From JAAXGI01 sp963579625 (lineage in GTDB: Bacteria; Gemmatimonadota; Gemmatimonadetes; Longimicrobiales; Gaopeijiaceae), in the NCBI GenBank assembly GCA_963579625.1, contig CAUZHN010000099.1:1-8006 (forward strand): a stretch of DNA of 8,006 bases. The letters are read 5' to 3'. Under the pieces are notes generated by a model that was not told where the DNA came from, did not search any database, and was given only the letters and a program-made list of their open reading frames with translations. Below are positions 6,075 through 8,006 of the stretch, one piece after another. How positions within the stretch are numbered: position 1 is the first letter of the stretch; each line of letters opens with the position of its first letter. Both the position numbers and the translations under genes were made by a program.

Positions 6075-8006
6075 TCAAGAGGGTGTCGTAGCGCTCAGGA
6101 TTCCCACCCGCTGGTTCGTGCCTTCAGCGTCATCAGACAAGACGGCAGCGACATACATTCGATACCTCCCATCAGGCAACTCTACCACCCACGGATCATT
6201 AAGACTCCATACGTAGAGTCCAAAAGGAAGAAAATCTTCTGGCGTGAGAGAAACGACCGGATCCATGTTCCAACTGTGACCTCCGTCCAGGCTCGTCCAA
6301 GAGAACACTTCTCCCACAGCTCTGTATCCAGGATGCGGCGGTTGGGGACCCTGCACCATGGTGAACAATCTGATTCGACCGTCAGATAGGACCAGTGCCC
6401 TCGGATCCCAGTGAATCCAGTGGCAGCTCTTATATTCCTCGTCCTCCAACAAGTTCCGACGGATGAAAGAAAATGTCTCCCCACCATCGGTCGAAAGAGC
6501 TAATCTCGCGGTCCCAGGGAAGGCACCCAAATAGATAAGTAGGACCTCGTCCTGATCGTTGGCAAAAGTAGTATAGACCCCCACCCAGCCCTCATCAATC
6601 TCCTGAAGTTTGTACCGGAGTCCTGCATCCTGTTGGTACCGAACACCGTCTATCGATGTGGAACTCACAAAACCACCACGGCGACGGTCGTACCGGTAAA
6701 CCCTCCAGCGTCCGTCAGGCAACTGAATGGAACGTGGGTCGTTAATGTTCACGCCAGGTCCTGGCGTTTCTTGCGGGTCTGAAAAGACGAGTCCGTCTTG
6801 GGATGTTGAAAGGAAAGTTGTTCCCTGAAGCTGAGTGTAGAGCCAGATGTCTCCTGTCTGGCTATCTGCGCCTGGATGAGGATTAGCCGAACCATCTACC
6901 CGAATTCCCTCGTCTGGACGGAAGTCTAAGTCCCATGGAATTGCTCCGCCTGCCCCCTTGTACCAAGGGTTTTCTCCGCACAGATCTGGAGGCATTCTTG
7001 TCTCTGGGAGAGGACTCTGTATCCGGGTCTCTGGGAGAGGACTCTGTATCCGGGTCTCTGGAAGAGGACTCTGTATCCGGGTCTCTGGAAGATGACTCTG
7101 TGTCCAGCTGATAGAAAACCGTTCAATCTGAACTTGGGGCGCGCTATCATCGACGCTTCTGTCACTCGGTTGGCTCCAAGCAACAGAGAGTTGGTCGTTT
7201 AGAATCGTCATAGTTGGGTGAACGTGGGCGAAGCCATGTTCGGCCAACTGAATATCCTGAACAACCTTATAAACCGCATCGAAGACCATCAAACGCGGAT
7301 GATACGGGTTGTGTCTCATGTTCATTCCCTCCGCGACAGGACGCCCGATATAGGTGACCAGTGTGTAATCGCCGATTGTCACACTGTCCGTAGGAAAGTG
7401 ACGCTCCAAGCCATCGTCGCCTCCAAATTCTGCCAACCGAGAAAATGTGAAATCAGCGAAGACTTCTGTCAATGTTAAGGCTCCATTCCCCGCCGGTGAG
7501 TTGCTTGACAAGATCCTGACCCCATTTTGGTGGTGATGCATACTGTTGCCGATTGTGCCAGAAATACCGTTGTCACCGACCGGGAAAATGTGATCTTCGA
7601 GAACAACACCATTCAGACTCACCTCTCTGATATGTACCGACCATGACTTGCTTCCAGAACTGACGAGCAGGCGACCCTGCGACCATAGCAGGCAGTGATC
7701 TGGGAAGTTGTCCACCCAAAACTCAGACGTTCGGTCGACGATTGGCGCTCGAAAGAGTTCGTCGCCGTCCAACGTAAACCGTGCGAGGAGTAGAGACTGA
7801 TCAATGGCCGAGTCCTCGGAGGGCCCTTGTCTAGATCGCCTATCGTCTGCGTAATTTAAGGTTTGATACACGACGATGATCTCGTCGTTTACAAGTGCAA
7901 TCCTATGGTCTGCAGGTTCGCCGTACGGTTCGCTAGTACGGGTGATCGGGAAAGGTTTTCCAGTGACATTGAGATTGGAATCGAGTCGATACACTTGGTG
8001 CTTTAC
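6075..8006 (-). CDS. Large sialidase/BNR-like beta-propeller protein, N-terminus outside window
   Basis: The frame is open to the right window edge. The GTG at 7994 is only the first possible start seen, and VKHQ codes in frame before it, so the N-terminus and any signal peptide are outside. From that GTG there are 639 residues. The first half (about 1-295) has repeating strand patterns such as DHRIALVNDEIIVVYQ, LLARFTLDGDEL and HPTMTILNDQLSVAWSQ, which look like propeller blades. A repeated linker (297-333) follows. The second half (about 340-639) has two good Asp-box motifs, STDGGETF (501-508) and SLDGGHSW (568-575), weaker ones at 398-404 and 447-453, and three copies of an LPDGRWRVY-type strand (425-433, 537-544, 606-614), two of them preceded by NDP. 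This is typical of sialidase/BNR and GH43-like folds. Proteins of this sort are usually exported and bind or cleave glycans, but no complete catalytic set can be assigned. Its codon use is less GC-rich than that of the genes to the left. Confidence 0.75.
   Translation of the reverse strand, partial: VKHQVYRLDSNLNVTGKPFPITRTSEPYGEPADHRIALVNDEIIVVYQTLNYADDRRSRQGPSEDSAIDQSLLLARFTLDGDELFRAPIVDRTSEFWVDNFPDHCLLWSQGRLLVSSGSKSWSVHIREVSLNGVVLEDHIFPVGDNGISGTIGNSMHHHQNGVRILSSNSPAGNGALTLTEVFADFTFSRLAEFGGDDGLERHFPTDSVTIGDYTLVTYIGRPVAEGMNMRHNPYHPRLMVFDAVYKVVQDIQLAEHGFAHVHPTMTILNDQLSVAWSQPSDRSVDDSAPQVQIERFSISWTQSHLPETRIQSPLPETRIQSPLPETRIQSPLPETRMPPDLCGENPWYKGAGGAIPWDLDFRPDEGIRVDGSANPHPGADSQTGDIWLYTQLQGTTFLSTSQDGLVFSDPQETPGPGVNINDPRSIQLPDGRWRVYRYDRRRGGFVSSTSIDGVRYQQDAGLRYKLQEIDEGWVGVYTTFANDQDEVLLIYLGAFPGTARLALSTDGGETFSFIRRNLLEDEEYKSCHWIHWDPRALVLSDGRIRLFTMVQGPQPPHPGYRAVGEVFSWTSLDGGHSWNMDPVVSLTPEDFLPFGLYVWSLNDPWVVELPDGRYRMYVAAVLSDDAEGTNQRVGILSATTPS
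7001..7108 (-). repeat. 27-bp in-frame tandem repeat, 4 copies, coding for a linker
   Basis: Four direct copies lie at 7001-7027, 7028-7054, 7055-7081 and 7082-7108. The first two are identical, the third differs by one base, and the fourth (the first to be translated) differs at several. On the minus strand each encodes nine residues, RIQSPLPET in the intact copies and WTQSHLPET in the oldest-looking one. The repeat sits exactly between the two propeller-like halves. Because the unit is 9 codons, copy-number change would lengthen or shorten the linker without breaking the frame. Confidence 0.95.

Noticed and set aside
6056..6099. Nested stems CCTGA/TCAGG and CTACG/CGTAG around the stop of the propeller gene
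   Set aside because: The stems are only five base pairs each with a large loop, they overlap coding sequence, and there is no T tract.
7001..7108. Short regular repeats that could suggest a CRISPR array
   Set aside because: The units are directly adjacent with no spacers, and they are in frame within a long coding sequence.

Overview
The window is 8 kb of bacterial DNA, probably from an environmental, Gram-negative-like genome. It carries a lipoprotein with a lipobox, two polytopic GT-C-type glycosyltransferase-like proteins and a sialidase-like beta-propeller protein. The left two thirds are visibly GC-rich, with G/C-ending codons. The right part, from about position 5600, is clearly less GC-rich. 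I cannot name the organism. Nothing here identifies a phylum, and there is no rRNA, tRNA, CRISPR array or transposase.

Layout: (1) positions 2-1846, plus strand: the 3' part of a GT39/PMT-like integral membrane glycosyltransferase, cut by the left window edge. (2) 1847-2080: convergent intergenic gap with one possible GC hairpin and small repeats. (3) 2081-4138, minus: a 685-residue GT-C-like membrane protein with a TMTC-like core, an extra N-terminal non-membrane domain and no TPR tail. (4) 4139-4604: no intact gene, but a plus-strand reading frame ends in an HNH-nuclease-like knuckle and stops on the end of the next gene. (5) 4605-5429, minus: a lipoprotein with a degenerate M23/LytM-like domain. 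(6) 5430-6074: no intact gene, but an apparent decayed plus-strand coding remnant at about 5544-5888. (7) 6075-8006, minus: a large protein with two propeller-like halves joined by four copies of a 27-bp in-frame repeat, cut by the right window edge.

How the genes might work together is inference. The two GT-C-type proteins probably use lipid-linked sugars at the outer face of the cytoplasmic membrane, for protein or envelope glycosylation. They converge, so they are not one operon. The lipoprotein and the propeller protein look exported and could act on or bind envelope or extracellular polymers, but nothing in the sequence ties them to the glycosyltransferases. The gaps on either side of the lipoprotein hold gene debris, which suggests a turnover-prone accessory stretch. 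I see no clear new multi-gene system. The most distinctive items are the variable-looking 27-bp linker repeat, the TPR-less TMTC-like protein with an added N-terminal domain, the M23-like lipoprotein lacking canonical metal ligands, and the two remnants.
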